Part shown: positions 51,626 through 60,899 of the stretch, piece by piece
Layout of the letters: the number at the start of each line of letters is the position of its first letter
Position numbering within the stretch: position 1 is the stretch's first letter
Origin: Pseudomonas sp. Leaf48
Lineage (GTDB): Bacteria; Pseudomonadota; Gammaproteobacteria; Pseudomonadales; Pseudomonadaceae
NCBI RefSeq assembly: GCF_001421885.1
Contig: NZ_LMLH01000003.1
Span: 1-64,000, forward strand
Direction of reading: 5' to 3'
DNA: 64,000 nt
Translations under genes and position numbers: made by a program
Notes under the pieces: generated by a model
What the model was told of the DNA's origin: nothing
What the model saw: only the letters and a program-made list of their open reading frames with translations
The model's database searches: none

Positions 51626-52795
51626 TCATTCGAAATGACTCAAGACAATGCCCGGTTCCACGACCGGCCGGTTGCATTCAAATCTATTGACGGCGAAGGG
51701 TCGCATACGCTCATCCACTTCGCCGCTGACAATGGCCTTGGCCAGGAACTCACCCGCCGCCGGTGCACCGGCATGGCCATAACACCAGCCTGCGCTGACG
51801 AAGAGTCCCGACAAATCCTCGTGGGCCCCCAGTAATGGCCCGAAATCCTTGGAGATATGCACCAGACCCGCCCATTGACGCAAGATGCGCGCGTGACCCA
51901 ATTGCGGAAACATCTCCAGGTACGCTCGCGCGGTCGCCGCCATCACCGGTACGTCGGCATTCAGCGTGTGCTGCGGTCGCTCGGCGACTTCGGCACCGCC
52001 CACCACTTCGCCACGGGCGGTCTGGTGCATGTAGCAGAGTCGGTCCAGCAGCGCCACGGCAGGGCCGATCAGCGGGCGGGTCGGCTCCAGCGCCATGGCC
52101 TCCAGGCGCATCGGGTAACCGTCCAGTGGCACCCCCGCCAGTTGCGCCAGGCGATTGCTCTCGGCGCCGCCGGCCAGCACCACGGTATCGCTTGAAATCC
52201 AGTGTTCCCCCACCCGAACCCCGGAGACTCGCCCGGCGCTCTGGTCGATGGCGGTGACTTCGGTGCGGTAGCGAATGTCCACCCCGCGCGCTGCGCACGC
52301 TTGCCGATAGGCGTACATGGCCGCATGGTGCGGCGCCACGCCGCTGTCGGGCAGGTGCAGGGCCGCGCTCACCCGTCCATGGGCCAGGGCCGGAAGCACC
52401 TCGCGCAGTCGAGCCGGGGTGAGCAGGCTGGAAGTGATGCCGCAGGCCTTGTGAACTTCAAGCGTGCGATCCAGCAGCGCCGCCGTGGCACTGCGCTCGC
52501 CCACCATGGTGTAACCCCGGCGAGAGTACATGACATTTTCGCCCAGGCGTTTGGACAGCCCCTGCCACAGGTGGCAGGAATGAGCGAAGAAGCGCGTCCA
52601 CTCGGGCGAACTGAACGCACCACGAATCAGCGTGCCGTTTCGGCCCGACGCGCCGCCCTGCCAGTAACCGGCGTCCAGCACGAGCATGTCGCGCACGCCC
52701 AGCTCGGCCAGGTTGAAGGCCAGTGACAAGCCCTGGATACCGGCCCCGACAATGATGATCGACGCCTTCCCAGGCAACGGGTTGAGGTTGTTCAT
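51626..52795 (-). CDS. FAD-dependent amine oxidoreductase (sarcosine-oxidase beta-like)
   Basis: A 389-residue DAO-fold flavoprotein. The FAD Rossmann motif is SIIIVGAGIQGLSLAFNLAE, with AGYWQGGASGRNGTLIRG at the pyrophosphate and a C-terminal FVSAGWCYGHAGAPAAGEFL. It probably oxidises a C-N bond of the substrate. Its start overlaps the stop of the 52792-54273 gene, so the two products are made together as subunits, as in heterotetrameric sarcosine oxidase or opine/D-amino-acid dehydrogenases. Confidence 0.85.
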   Translation of the reverse strand: MNNLNPLPGKASIIIVGAGIQGLSLAFNLAELGVRDMLVLDAGYWQGGASGRNGTLIRGAFSSPEWTRFFAHSCHLWQGLSKRLGENVMYSRRGYTMVGERSATAALLDRTLEVHKACGITSSLLTPARLREVLPALAHGRVSAALHLPDSGVAPHHAAMYAYRQACAARGVDIRYRTEVTAIDQSAGRVSGVRVGEHWISSDTVVLAGGAESNRLAQLAGVPLDGYPMRLEAMALEPTRPLIGPAVALLDRLCYMHQTARGEVVGGAEVAERPQHTLNADVPVMAATARAYLEMFPQLGHARILRQWAGLVHISKDFGPLLGAHEDLSGLFVSAGWCYGHAGAPAAGEFLAKAIVSGEVDERMRPFAVNRFECNRPVVEPGIVLSHFE

Positions 52796-54273
52796 TGCAA
52801 TGGCTCGACAACAGGGGCCAGGCCAGCCGCCTGAGCGACACTCAAGGCACGGCGCGGCGGACGCAGCGTCGGCCGGGCCAACCCGGCCAGGGCGATGCCG
52901 CTGCGGGCACTGACCAACGCGCGCAGAGCATCCCAGCAGGGTTGCCCCTGGCAGGGCCCCATGCCACAGGACGTCAGGCGTTTGATCACTTCCAGGTCGG
53001 TGATGCCCTGTGCGAGCAAGGCCTCGACCTCGTGGTCAGATACATCGAAGCACGGGCACAACAACGTCTTGTGTCGCGAGCACGCGGCCACCGGCAGCAA
53101 CTGATCGGCCTCCATGACCGACCCCACTTCACGCAGGCGGCTCTGGCGTTGCTCGCGCAGTTGCAGCATACCTTCGGCGCGGCTCTGGAAGGTCAGGCTG
53201 GCATCGGCCAGCCATGGCCCGGCGTGCACCACGGCATCACAGGCAACCGACCTGGCGAACAATGCAGCCGTCACGCGGCTGCGCCCCACGACCCGGCGCA
53301 AATCGGCAACCGGTCGCGCGGCGACCACTGTGACGCCCAATTCGCGCAAGCGACTGGCGACCGCTTCCTGGTCGCCATTGCCGACCACCACGACCCGCGC
53401 ACCCGGCGCCACCGATTGTTCATGGGCCATGATCAGCGCCGTGCGCACATCCATCACGCCGGGCAACCACATCCCCGGAACGACCGGTGGGCAGGCGCGA
53501 CGACCGCTGGCTAGGATCACCTCGTCCGCCTCCAGGGCCAATGCTCCTTGCGCCGGGTCATGGGGCGCCGCGAGCAGCAGCTCGCCTTCGCGATAGGCAC
53601 CGAAGACCTCCACACCGCTGACCAGCTGTACCCGCTCGTCCAGCGTCGGCCGAGCGTGGCCCGCCGCACGGACATAACGGGCCAACGAATGACCGCGTGT
53701 CACCAACACCACGCTGCGTCCGGCTGCCACCGCATCATTGGCGGCGGCGCAACCGGCAGGCCCACCACCGATCACCAGGACATCCGCGCTCAAGTGCCGC
53801 GCCATGGGTACCGGCACTTCGCCTGACCGTTCAGCCGGCTTGGCCACACCCGCGAGGAACGCCAGAATGGCCTCCCAGCGCTGGAACAGTGCCGTACCGC
53901 TGGGCACCAGGTTGGTGTGTTCGAAACCACCCTGAATCCAGCTGGCAGGAATCAGTCGCGACAGGCGCAGCAGATCGAACCCCGGAACCGGCCAGCAGTT
54001 CTGCATCTCCACACGCGCACCAACCGCCACCGGCACCAGGTCCAGGCGCACATTCGGCACACCGTCCACGCGGGCCAGGACACCGGTGACATAGCTGCCG
54101 GAATAGCCCAGCGGTCGATGGGATTTGCGACTCCAGGCCAGTGTGCGGATGCCGTTAGCCAGCAACGCCGTCGCCAGGCTTTCGCCCTGGCGACCCTGCA
54201 CGGCGCGACCGTTCCAGAAGAACTCGAGCACCTGTGTACTGGCGCGCTCAAGGCGCAGACTGCCGTTGCTCAT
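52792..54273 (-). CDS. Sarcosine-oxidase-alpha/opine-dehydrogenase-like subunit
   Basis: A 493-residue fusion. The N-terminal ~100 residues are a ferredoxin-fold (Fer2_4-like) domain (LEFFWNGRAVQGRQGESLAT, SRKSHRPLGYSGSYV) with no cysteine ligands, so no [2Fe-2S] there. An FAD/NAD disulfide-oxidoreductase fold follows (ADVLVIGGGPAGCAAANDAV). The C-terminal BFD-like domain has four cysteines (LLCPCFDVSD, TSCGMGPCQGQPC) that should hold a [2Fe-2S] cluster. It pairs with the downstream beta-like flavoprotein. The start at 54273 overlaps the permease stop and has GAGGA upstream. Confidence 0.82.
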   Translation of the reverse strand: MSNGSLRLERASTQVLEFFWNGRAVQGRQGESLATALLANGIRTLAWSRKSHRPLGYSGSYVTGVLARVDGVPNVRLDLVPVAVGARVEMQNCWPVPGFDLLRLSRLIPASWIQGGFEHTNLVPSGTALFQRWEAILAFLAGVAKPAERSGEVPVPMARHLSADVLVIGGGPAGCAAANDAVAAGRSVVLVTRGHSLARYVRAAGHARPTLDERVQLVSGVEVFGAYREGELLLAAPHDPAQGALALEADEVILASGRRACPPVVPGMWLPGVMDVRTALIMAHEQSVAPGARVVVVGNGDQEAVASRLRELGVTVVAARPVADLRRVVGRSRVTAALFARSVACDAVVHAGPWLADASLTFQSRAEGMLQLREQRQSRLREVGSVMEADQLLPVAACSRHKTLLCPCFDVSDHEVEALLAQGITDLEVIKRLTSCGMGPCQGQPCWDALRALVSARSGIALAGLARPTLRPPRRALSVAQAAGLAPVVEPLQ

Positions 54274-55085
54274 ACCGCATTCCTCTTGGCCTTGCGCTGC
54301 GCCATGATGCTGATGCACAGCATGATGATCGACAGCAGAGTCATCAGCGTCGCTACCACGGCGATCAAGGGGTCGATCTCGGAACGCAGCGAACTGAACA
54401 TCCGCTTGGTCAGGGTGGAGCTGTCACCGCCGCTGATGAACAGCGAGATCACCGCTTCGTCCAGGGAAATGGCAAAAGCGAACATCGCGGCGGCGATCAC
54501 CGAAAAACGGATCTGCGGCAACGTCACGTCAAAGAACGCCCGCAACCGACTGGCGCCGAGGATACAGGCAGCCTGTTCCTGGGTCATGTCGTAGCTGCGC
54601 AGCCCCGCGCTGACGTTGATCACCACATAGGGCAAGGCCAGCAACGTATGCGCCAGCACCAGCCCGGGAATGGTGTTGTTCAGGTCAAAGCGCGCGTAGA
54701 CGAAGAACAGGCCAATGGCGATGAAGATCGTGGGCACGATCATCGGCGCCATCATCAGACCGCGCAGCACGCCCGAGAAACGTGACTGGGTGACGTGCAG
54801 CGAATACGCGGCCGCCGTGCCCAGGGTGGTGGCCAGCAGCATGGTCAGCGTCGCGGTGATGAGCGACACCTTGGTTGCCGTGCGCCACTCCAGCGACGCG
54901 AAGTAGCTGAAGAATGGCTCGATGCTGAACGACTTGGGCGGAAAGCTCAGGTAGCGTGCATCGGACAGCGACATCGGGATCACGATCAGCGTTGGCAGCA
55001 CCAGGAACAGCATGGTCACCAGCACCAGCACGTACAACCAGGAGGCGCGCACCACCTCGGTCAGGGTTTGTCTAAATCGGCTCAT
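54270..55085 (-). CDS. ABC transporter permease (PotC-like)
   Basis: A 271-residue, six-helix permease of the spermidine/putrescine type. The coupling loop EQAACILGASRLRAFFDVTL contains the EAA pattern (EQAACILGAS). It forms a heterodimeric channel with the 55090-55971 permease. It lies 4 bp downstream of that gene, and its stop overlaps the next gene's start (ATGA). Confidence 0.9.
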   Translation of the reverse strand: MSRFRQTLTEVVRASWLYVLVLVTMLFLVLPTLIVIPMSLSDARYLSFPPKSFSIEPFFSYFASLEWRTATKVSLITATLTMLLATTLGTAAAYSLHVTQSRFSGVLRGLMMAPMIVPTIFIAIGLFFVYARFDLNNTIPGLVLAHTLLALPYVVINVSAGLRSYDMTQEQAACILGASRLRAFFDVTLPQIRFSVIAAAMFAFAISLDEAVISLFISGGDSSTLTKRMFSSLRSEIDPLIAVVATLMTLLSIIMLCISIMAQRKAKRNAV

Positions 55086-55089
55086 GGTC

Positions 55090-55971
55090 TCACTCGCTGC
55101 GCCGGCCGAGGCCCGCGCTCTTCTTGACGATAAACAACATAAGCAAAGTGGCGACCAGCAGCACCACACCCAGCGACGACGCAGCGCCCCAGTTGGCGTA
55201 CATCGACACGTCGCTCTCGATCCGCATCGAAATCATCTGCACCTTGCCACCGCCCAACAAGGCCGGGGTGACGTAGAACCCGAGGGTGATCACGAACACC
55301 AGCGTGGCACCGGCGGCCAGGCCCGGCAGCGACAGCGGAAGAAAGACATCGCGAAAGGCACGCGAGGGCGATGCACCGAAAGCCGCCGCCGCCTGGTTGT
55401 AGATCGGGTCGATGCTCTTCATCGACGCGAACAGCGGCAAGATCATGAACGGCAGCATGATGTGCACCATGCCAACCACCGTACCCGTCAGGTTATGCAC
55501 CAGCGACAAGGGAACGTCAGTGAGGCCCAGGCTCATCAGCAGGTCATTGGCCATGCCGCGACGTTGCAGGATGATCAGCCAGGCGTAGGTCCTGACCAGC
55601 AGCGAGGTCCACAGCGACACCAGCAGCAGCCCCATCGCCAGGTTGGCCAGCCAGCGCGGCCCCTTGATCATGAAGTACGCATAGGGGTAACCGATCAGCA
55701 CGCAGGCGACCGTGACGATGATGCTGATCTTGAAGGTCTGCACAAACGTCAGCACATAGATCGGTTCCAGCAGACGGGTGTAGTTCTCCACCGTCAGTTG
55801 GCCATTGGCATCGAAAAGCGACAGCCAGAACAACCACCCGATCGGCAGCACGAACGTCAGCAGGACCAGCAGCAGCGCCGGCAGGCCTGAACCGAACAGG
55901 TACCAGCGGTTGCGCCGTTCGGCCTTGAGCAGTTCGCGAGCATTGCGTGCGCCCGGCTCGGTCCGGTTCAT
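55090..55971 (-). CDS. ABC transporter permease (PotB-like)
   Basis: A 293-residue permease with six helices. The cytoplasmic EAA-type loop is NQAAAAFGASPSRAFRDVFL. It pairs with the PotC-like subunit, and its start overlaps the ATPase stop by four bases. As a pair they transport a small cationic compound presented by one or both binding proteins. Confidence 0.9.
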   Translation of the reverse strand: MNRTEPGARNARELLKAERRNRWYLFGSGLPALLLVLLTFVLPIGWLFWLSLFDANGQLTVENYTRLLEPIYVLTFVQTFKISIIVTVACVLIGYPYAYFMIKGPRWLANLAMGLLLVSLWTSLLVRTYAWLIILQRRGMANDLLMSLGLTDVPLSLVHNLTGTVVGMVHIMLPFMILPLFASMKSIDPIYNQAAAAFGASPSRAFRDVFLPLSLPGLAAGATLVFVITLGFYVTPALLGGGKVQMISMRIESDVSMYANWGAASSLGVVLLVATLLMLFIVKKSAGLGRRSE

Positions 55972-57050
55972 TGCTCGTCTCCCACCACCAGTGTGTCTTG
56001 CAGGTGCAGCCCCAGCACCACGGCTTCGCCACGTGTCGGCAGACGGTCGCTGGCGGAGCTGCGGGTTGGCCGGCGAATGGCCACGGCCATGCCCTCACCC
56101 AGGTCGATCTGCACCAGTTGGCTTTCGCCCTGGAAAATGACATCGGTGACATGACCGTGCAACAGGTTGCAATCGCTGGCATCGGCCGTCACGAACTGCA
56201 GTTTTTCCGGACGCACCACCAGGCTCGGGTTTTTCAACCCGGCGGTGGCGCTGGAAGCGCGCAACGGGCGCCCCTGAAACTGCACCTGGCCATCCTGCAG
56301 CGTGACAGGCAGGCACGAAGACTCGCCGACGAACTCGGCGACAAACCGGTTCGACGGGCGCTCGTAAAGATTGATCGGCGTGTCGACCTGGCGAATCCGC
56401 CCCTTGCTCATCACCGCGATGCGGTCCGACATGGTCAGGGCTTCACGCTGATCATGGGTCACGTAGACCACGGTCATCCCCAGGCGCTCGTGCAGGCGGC
56501 GCAGTTCCAGCTGCATGGTTTCGCGCAAGCGCTTGTCGAGGGCCGACAGTGGCTCATCCATCAGCAGGATCTTGGGTTCGAACACGATGGCGCGAGCCAG
56601 GGCGATACGTTGACGCTGGCCACCGGACATTTCGGTGATGCCGCGCTCGATCAGGTGATCCAGCTCCACGGTGGCCAGCGCCTGTTCGACCCGCTGGCGA
56701 ATGTCGGCACGGCTGTAGCCGCGCAGCTTCAGCGGATAGGCCACGTTCTGGAACACGTTCATGTGGGGGAACAGCGCATAGCTCTGGAACATCATGCCGA
56801 CGTCGCGCTTGTGCGGAGGCTCGAAGATCATCTCGCGGCCGCCAAAGCGAATACTGCCGGCATCGGGGCGAACGAACCCGGCCAACGCCATCAACAGCGT
56901 GGTCTTGCCAGAGCCGGAGGAGCCGAGCAAGGACAGGAACTCGCCGCTCTTGATCGACAGCGAGACATCATCCAGCGCAGCAAAGTTATCGTAGGTCTTG
57001 GTCAGGTTTTCGATGTCGATGGACATCGAAAGTTTAGGGTCTTCGGACAT
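55968..57050 (-). CDS. ABC transporter ATP-binding protein (PotA-like)
   Basis: A 360-residue ATPase. Walker A is LLGSSGSGKTTLL, the Q-loop is in MMFQSYALFPHM, the signature MSGGQRQRIALARAI, Walker B ILLMDEPLSALD, and the H-loop VVYVTHDQ. The C-terminal TOBE-like domain (about 270-355) matches spermidine/putrescine-type importers. The start at 57050 is chosen for a fitting ribosome site; 57026 is also in frame. It lies 97 bp downstream of the binding-protein gene. Confidence 0.92.
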   Translation of the reverse strand: MSEDPKLSMSIDIENLTKTYDNFAALDDVSLSIKSGEFLSLLGSSGSGKTTLLMALAGFVRPDAGSIRFGGREMIFEPPHKRDVGMMFQSYALFPHMNVFQNVAYPLKLRGYSRADIRQRVEQALATVELDHLIERGITEMSGGQRQRIALARAIVFEPKILLMDEPLSALDKRLRETMQLELRRLHERLGMTVVYVTHDQREALTMSDRIAVMSKGRIRQVDTPINLYERPSNRFVAEFVGESSCLPVTLQDGQVQFQGRPLRASSATAGLKNPSLVVRPEKLQFVTADASDCNLLHGHVTDVIFQGESQLVQIDLGEGMAVAIRRPTRSSASDRLPTRGEAVVLGLHLQDTLVVGDEQ

Positions 57051-57147
57051 GCTCACACTCGGCACAAATCGGACGCTTCGCGTCCTTTTTATCGTAGATC
57101 GGGCGCCATGGGCGCCCCACCCCACTTCACAACTTGCTCGCAACGGA

Positions 57148-58182
57148 TCAGTTGGCCAGGAACAAGGCGAATCGCTGGCGAACGGCTTCCTGATTCTTGA
57201 CCCACCATTCAGGCGACACCGCGACCACCTTGTCGATGTTCTGCGGTGACGTCGGCAGGCGCGCAGCCAGTTGCTCGGTAATGATCGGCAGCTCGTAGGC
57301 TTTGGCGTTCACTGGCGAGTACGGAATCAGCGTGGCCAGTGCCGCCTGGCTTTCAGGCTTCATGATCTGGGCAATCAACTTCATCGCCAGCGCCTTGTTC
57401 GGCGCCCCCTTGGGAACGATCAAGCAATCGTGGCTCAACAGCGCTCCGTCGAAGCTGTAGTCGACTGGCTCGCCACTGGCCTTGACCTCACTGACCCGGC
57501 CGTTCCAGATCGCCAGGAAGTCCACTTCACGACTGCGCAGCAACTGGGCCGAGTCGGCACCGGCGCTCCACCAGTTGACCACCTGAGGCTTGATGCGCGT
57601 CAGCACCTTGATTGCGCGCTCGACATCCAGCGGATACAGGTCCTTGGGCGCCACACCGTCACCCAACAAGGCCGCTTCCATGGTTAACCAGGGCTGGCGG
57701 TACAGTGCTCGCGCGCCCTTGACCTGCGGGTCGAAGAACTGCTGCCAGCTCTTCGCCACGGGGGCTCCGCTGTCTTCAGCCCAAGCCACCACGGTGGCGT
57801 AGGCGTGACTGGCGATCCAGTGGCTGCTGACCACATTCTTGTCGACATGCGTGGCATCGATCACCGAGTAGTCCAGTGGCTCGACCAGCCCTTCTTGCTG
57901 GGCCTGGGCGCACTCGGTACTGCCCAGTTCCACCACATCCCACTTCGGCTTGCCCGACATCACTTGTGCACGAACGGCGGCCAGGCCGTCCATGTTGTCT
58001 TCCTTGATGGTGACACCCAGCGCCTTCGCGGCGGGCTCGAGATACGCCTTGCGTTCGGCGTCCTGCAAGGCTCCGCCCCAACCGGAGAAGGTCAGGCTGT
58101 CCGCCAGCACCGAGGCGCTGGCACCCATGGCCAGTACCGCTGCAACGGCACCCTGCAGCAGGTTTTTCTTGATGAAATTCAT
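57148..58182 (-). CDS. Periplasmic substrate-binding protein, copy 2
   Basis: A 344-residue PotD/Fbp-type binding protein. The signal peptide MNFIKKNLLQGAVAAVLAMG is cleaved after VLA. The mature start reads DSLTFSGWGGALQDAERKAY, and MDGLAAVRAQVMSGKPKWDV follows. It is roughly two-thirds identical by eye to its neighbour at 58196-59227 over the full length, so the pair arose by tandem duplication. The start at 58182 has AGGA upstream. It delivers the substrate to the PotABC-like transporter. Confidence 0.9.
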   Translation of the reverse strand: MNFIKKNLLQGAVAAVLAMGASASVLADSLTFSGWGGALQDAERKAYLEPAAKALGVTIKEDNMDGLAAVRAQVMSGKPKWDVVELGSTECAQAQQEGLVEPLDYSVIDATHVDKNVVSSHWIASHAYATVVAWAEDSGAPVAKSWQQFFDPQVKGARALYRQPWLTMEAALLGDGVAPKDLYPLDVERAIKVLTRIKPQVVNWWSAGADSAQLLRSREVDFLAIWNGRVSEVKASGEPVDYSFDGALLSHDCLIVPKGAPNKALAMKLIAQIMKPESQAALATLIPYSPVNAKAYELPIITEQLAARLPTSPQNIDKVVAVSPEWWVKNQEAVRQRFALFLAN

Positions 58183-58195
58183 AGGGACGTCCTTA

Positions 58196-59227
58196 TCAAT
58201 TCTGGATGAACAGGTCGAATCGACGCTGGACTTCAGCCTGGTGCGCCTGCCACCAGACCGGGTCGAAGAATACAACCTTGTCGATGTTCGCCGGCGCCGT
58301 CGGCAACGTGGCAGCCATCGCGGCGGGAATGATACCGGTATCGTAGGCCTTGACGTTGATGGGCGGATTCGGGATCAGGGTCACCAGGGTCGCCTGGCTG
58401 TGAGGCTTCATGATTTCAGCCACCAGTTTCATCGCCAACTCCTTGTTCGGTGCACCTTTTGGCACGACCACACAGTCGTAGTCGACCAGGGCATGGTCGT
58501 AGGTGTAGTCGACGGCATCACCGGACTGCTTCAGCTCATCAACCCGGGACGCCCAGATCGCCAGCGCGTCCACTTCACGGCTGCGCAGCAACTGTGCCGA
58601 GTCGGTGCCGCTGCGCCACCAGTTGACCACTTGCGGCTTGATGCGCTCCAACACCTTGAAGGCACGATCGACGTCCAGCGGGTACAGCGCCTTGGGCGAT
58701 ACGCCATCGGCAATCAATGCCAGTTCGAGCGTGGTGTAGGGCTGCCGGTACATGGAGCGCGAGGCTTTCACTTCGGGATCAAAGAAGGCTTTCCAGGTTT
58801 TCGGCGTGGTCTCGCCGGCATCCTTCGCCCAGGCCAGCACGGTGGAATAGGCATTGCTGGCAATCCAGTTCTTGCCGTAGAAATTCGCCGCCACGCCCTC
58901 GGTACTGATCACCGAGTAATCCAGCGGCTCGGTCAGCCCCTGCTCCTGCGCCATCACGCAATCGTTGGAGGCCAGTTCGACCACGTCCCACTTCGGCTTG
59001 CCCGACATCACTTGGGCGCGCACCGCCGCCAGGCCATCCATGTTGTCTTCCTGAATCTTGATCCCCAACGCAGCTTCCGCAGGCTTGAGATAGGCCTTGC
59101 GTTCAGCATCCTGCAATGCCCCTCCCCAGCCGGCAAAGGTCACCGTACCCGCCGCCTGCACCTGGGCAACGGAACACAAGGACATGGCAAACACCAGGCC
59201 CGCTATTCGTTTATTGATTGATCGCAT
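58196..59227 (-). CDS. Periplasmic substrate-binding protein, copy 1
   Basis: A 343-residue paralog of the downstream binding protein. The signal peptide MRSINKRIAGLVFAMSLCSV ends at VQA/AG. Conserved segments include FAGWGGALQDAERKAYLKPA and QLLRSREVDALAIW, but the pocket-lining region differs in several places (YDHALVDYDCVVVP here, FDGALLSHDCLIVP in the other). The two may bind different but related amines. ATG 59227 has AGGAG 7 bases upstream. It is first in the transporter operon, 13 bp before copy 2. Confidence 0.9.
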   Translation of the reverse strand: MRSINKRIAGLVFAMSLCSVAQVQAAGTVTFAGWGGALQDAERKAYLKPAEAALGIKIQEDNMDGLAAVRAQVMSGKPKWDVVELASNDCVMAQEQGLTEPLDYSVISTEGVAANFYGKNWIASNAYSTVLAWAKDAGETTPKTWKAFFDPEVKASRSMYRQPYTTLELALIADGVSPKALYPLDVDRAFKVLERIKPQVVNWWRSGTDSAQLLRSREVDALAIWASRVDELKQSGDAVDYTYDHALVDYDCVVVPKGAPNKELAMKLVAEIMKPHSQATLVTLIPNPPINVKAYDTGIIPAAMAATLPTAPANIDKVVFFDPVWWQAHQAEVQRRFDLFIQN

Positions 59228-59411
59228 TTTCAACTCCTGAGCTTATTGTAATTAGACAGTTGAATCGAACGCCGGGCGTTGCTGCCCACTGGGTTGTTGT
59301 TATATCGGGAGACGTTGTTCGTCATCCTCTCTTGCCGCTTTTTACCACCCGGTCCTTGCCCCCACGCGGGTGCTCGACCGCTCTACCGCTTGCCATCCCT
59401 CGTGCATCGGG

Positions 59412-60749
59412 TTACTGCGCATCCTTGAAGCGATACCAGGCGTAGGCCATCCGCTGCCCCACGCGCAGGAACGGTTGAAACGGAAAACGCTTGGGACACT
59501 GGTGCAGAAAACCGATAGAAGTGGGCTGTGAATCACCGGCCACCATTTGCGCCAGGCGCTTGCCAGCCTGCACGGAAAACGACACGCCGCTACCGGCATA
59601 ACCGCCGCCGGAAAACACATTGTCCAGGCCCGGGACCTTGCAAATGAACGGCAAGGAATTTTCACTCACCGCGACCCAGCCGCCCCAGTTGTAATCCACC
59701 GCAATGCCCTGCAAGGCTGGAAACTTGCGACACAGTGCGTCGTGCAGGTTTTGTCGGTGCTGGGGGTTTTCCGCGTCGCGACCGGTGATGGCGCTGCGCC
59801 CGCCAAACAGAATGCGGTCGTCGGGCAAGCGGCGGTAATACGAGAGCAGGTTGCGGGTATCGAACATGCATTCGCTGCCGACCAGGCTCTGTCGTTTCTC
59901 TTCGGCACTCAAAGGCCGCGTCACGATGATTTGCGAGTGGACCGGGAGCACCCGTCCGGCTGTGGCCTTGTTCAGCGCCCCGGAGGTATAGCCATTGGTG
60001 GCGACCACCACCCGGCGAGCCGTCACCACCCCGCCCGGGGTGACCAGGCGATGACGGCCCTTGTCGCTGTGCCAGTCGGTCACGGGCGAACCCACATGCA
60101 CCTTGACCCCGGCTGCCCGGACCATGCGGTGGATCCCCCAGGCCAGCTTCAGTGGATGCATCGAAAAACCGTCGGGCATGTACAGCGCACCGAATGACTC
60201 CGCACCGCCATGCACGGCATGGGCTTGCGCGTCACTGACGAACTTCGCGCCGTAGTTCAATACATCGTTATAGAGGCCCACCTCACGCTTGAGCCCGTCG
60301 ACATGACTGGCGTGGCTGGCGACCTTGTAAACACCATCGGGCTGCACGTCGCAATCGATCTGGCCTTCGCGAATCAACCCGCGCACGGTGTTCAGCCCCG
60401 CCGACATTTCATCGAAATAGGCTTTTGCCTCTGTGGCGCCATAGCGCTGGATCAGCTCCGCCAGCGGAACGCGACCACCGGAGATACGGGCAAAGCTGCC
60501 GTTGCGACCACTGCAACCCCAGGCGACCTGGTTCGCTTCCAGAACCACTGCGCGAACGCCGTGCTCACGGGCCAGGTGCAAGGCACAGCTCAGTCCCGTA
60601 TAGCCGGCACCAATGATCGCCACCTCGACATCCATGTCCCTGCTGACCGGACCGTCATCCTGAGGCGCGATACCTGCGGTATCCACCCAATAGGAAGCGG
60701 TATGTGGCGTTCCGACGCCTGGATGAGGATTGACCAGAGGATCGTACAA
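59412..60749 (-). CDS. FAD-dependent amine oxidase (PuuB-like)
   Basis: A 445-residue DAO-fold flavoprotein: VEVAIIGAGYTGLSCALHLA, NQVAWGCSGRNGSFARISGG (with the Ser-Gly-Arg-Asn that contacts FAD) and VFSGGGYAGSGVSFSVQAGK. It resembles gamma-glutamylputrescine oxidase and related N-substituted amine oxidases. It would release an aldehyde and amine plus H2O2 or reduced acceptor. The start is TTG at 60749 with CGGAGA upstream. It heads the leftward amine cluster, 184 bp before the binding-protein genes. Confidence 0.87.
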   Translation of the reverse strand: MYDPLVNPHPGVGTPHTASYWVDTAGIAPQDDGPVSRDMDVEVAIIGAGYTGLSCALHLAREHGVRAVVLEANQVAWGCSGRNGSFARISGGRVPLAELIQRYGATEAKAYFDEMSAGLNTVRGLIREGQIDCDVQPDGVYKVASHASHVDGLKREVGLYNDVLNYGAKFVSDAQAHAVHGGAESFGALYMPDGFSMHPLKLAWGIHRMVRAAGVKVHVGSPVTDWHSDKGRHRLVTPGGVVTARRVVVATNGYTSGALNKATAGRVLPVHSQIIVTRPLSAEEKRQSLVGSECMFDTRNLLSYYRRLPDDRILFGGRSAITGRDAENPQHRQNLHDALCRKFPALQGIAVDYNWGGWVAVSENSLPFICKVPGLDNVFSGGGYAGSGVSFSVQAGKRLAQMVAGDSQPTSIGFLHQCPKRFPFQPFLRVGQRMAYAWYRFKDAQ

Positions 60750-60899
60750 TTTAATCTCCGTATCGCTGTGCGATTTACAAATATCACTTAAATGAAATAT
60801 TCATACAGTTATTGATTCATGTCAATATAATATCTCACTCAATAGATCGATTTTAGAATTCTCAGAGATTGGGAGTGAGGAAGAAGGTACTGGTGTGCG

